NCBI GenBank assembly: GCA_903871865.1
Contig: CAIQIL010000322.1
Coordinates: 1-6,108, forward strand
DNA: 6,108 nucleotides
DNA from: an uncultured Burkholderiales bacterium
Lineage (GTDB): Bacteria; Pseudomonadota; Gammaproteobacteria; Burkholderiales; Burkholderiaceae_C
Reading direction: 5' to 3'
The notes below the pieces were generated by a model. The model was not told the DNA's origin. It searched no databases and saw only the letters and a program-made list of their open reading frames with translations. Made by a program: the position numbers and the translations under genes. Shown here piece after piece: positions 5,652 to 6,108 of the stretch; positions within the stretch are counted from its first letter, which is position 1; each line of letters starts with the position of its first letter.

Positions 5652-6108
5652 TCAGGACATCACCTGCCGCAAGGTCAGACGATCGAGTGCCGCCTCGCGC
5701 CAGAAGCCCTGCGTGAGCGCGTCCTGGCGCAGCAACAAGGCTTCTGCCAGCGGCGCCACCAGCGCGCGGTCGGGGTCGATGAGCAGCACGAAGCGCGCCC
5801 CTTGGTCGCCCTCGTCTTCCTGCAACTGCGCCACCCAGTCGAGCGCCTGGAGGGTCTCCAGCAAGGGTTCGATCTGCAGCGGGTCGGTGCGCAGCCAACG
5901 CGCCAGAGCCACCGCCGACAGGCCCTTGCGATCACCATGCTGCACCCCAGCCAGGGCCTTGAGCACCGCCAGCGCCAGGGAAAAGCGCAGCCCCGGCGTG
6001 TCCGGCCAACGCTTGACCTGCGACAGCAAGCTGGGCGTGTAGGCCGCCACCACCGCGCCCATCAGCACGATCAGCCAGCTCAGGTAGATCCAGATCAGCA
6101 GGATGGGC
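5652..6108 (-). CDS. YihY/BrkB-family (UPF0761) inner-membrane protein, C-terminal part
   Basis: A minus-strand frame enters from the right edge and ends at TGA 5652-5654, giving 151 visible residues. The first part is a transmembrane helix with a family-typical run around IYLSWLIVLMGAVVAAY, followed by a cytoplasmic tail of about 125 residues. In the tail, FSLALAVLKAL, GLSAVALARWLRTDPLQIEPLL and LQALDWVAQLQED have the helix-turn-helix spacing of a winged-helix-like domain, as is common in longer proteobacterial members. The family was once called ribonuclease BN, an activity later assigned to another protein, and its function remains unsettled; BrkB of Bordetella was linked to serum resistance. 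The GTG at 6068 is not the start, because the frame continues to the window edge through clear family sequence. The 5' part of the gene lies outside the window. Confidence 0.88.
   Translation of the reverse strand, partial: PILLIWIYLSWLIVLMGAVVAAYTPSLLSQVKRWPDTPGLRFSLALAVLKALAGVQHGDRKGLSAVALARWLRTDPLQIEPLLETLQALDWVAQLQEDEGDQGARFVLLIDPDRALVAPLAEALLLRQDALTQGFWREAALDRLTLRQVMS

Noticed and set aside
4559..5716. A 385-codon plus-strand open frame over the CBS gene and both gaps
   Set aside because: It crosses hairpins, a ribosome-binding site and intergenic DNA of minus-strand genes; its His/Val/Ala-rich text has no motif.
5437..6042. A 201-codon plus-strand open frame opposite the YihY-like gene
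   Set aside because: It is Ser/Arg/Ala-rich, antisense to clear YihY-family sequence and extends through non-coding repeats.

Overview
The window is a stretch of ordinary chromosome from a GC-rich Betaproteobacterium. Codon use is dominated by G/C third positions, and the gene families (two-domain PabB-PabC fusion, atypical RidA, DsbB, Ni-type GloA, AroC, CBS-pair protein, YihY/BrkB) fit Burkholderiales, most likely Comamonadaceae. This placement is inferred from the sequence style and was not tested by a search. I see no mobile element, tRNA/rRNA, CRISPR array or phage gene.

Layout from left to right. Bases 1-158 hold the first 52 residues of a membrane protein on the minus strand, possibly ComEC. 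After a divergent gap of about 150 bp comes a plus-strand run: an atypical RidA-family protein (312-767), dsbB (770-1255), a fused aminodeoxychorismate synthase component I / 4-amino-4-deoxychorismate lyase (about 1296-3140) and gloA (3186-3602). The first three are packed tightly enough to be one transcript; gloA follows after 45 bp with its own good ribosome-binding site. gloA converges on aroC (3637-4737, minus) across only 34 bp, which includes a 22-bp imperfect tandem duplication. Upstream of aroC a 205-bp gap holds two hairpins that probably end the next minus-strand transcript, and a candidate aroC promoter. A small protein made of two CBS domains (4943-5416, minus) comes next, preceded by a 235-bp leader rich in inverted repeats. 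Last is the 3' part of a YihY/BrkB-type inner-membrane protein (5652-6108, minus), cut by the window edge.

Functionally, AroC makes chorismate and the PabBC fusion converts chorismate to p-aminobenzoate for folate, with glutamine amidotransferase help from a PabA/TrpG protein encoded elsewhere. RidA (reactive enamine/imine removal) and GloA (methylglyoxal removal) are metabolite-repair enzymes, and DsbB recharges DsbA in the periplasm. The protein-coding content is housekeeping, and no undescribed system can be claimed from it. The most unusual signals are non-coding: alternative pairings of TGTGCA-type repeats before the CBS gene, a 10-mer shared with the aroC upstream region, and the tandem duplication at the gloA/aroC junction.
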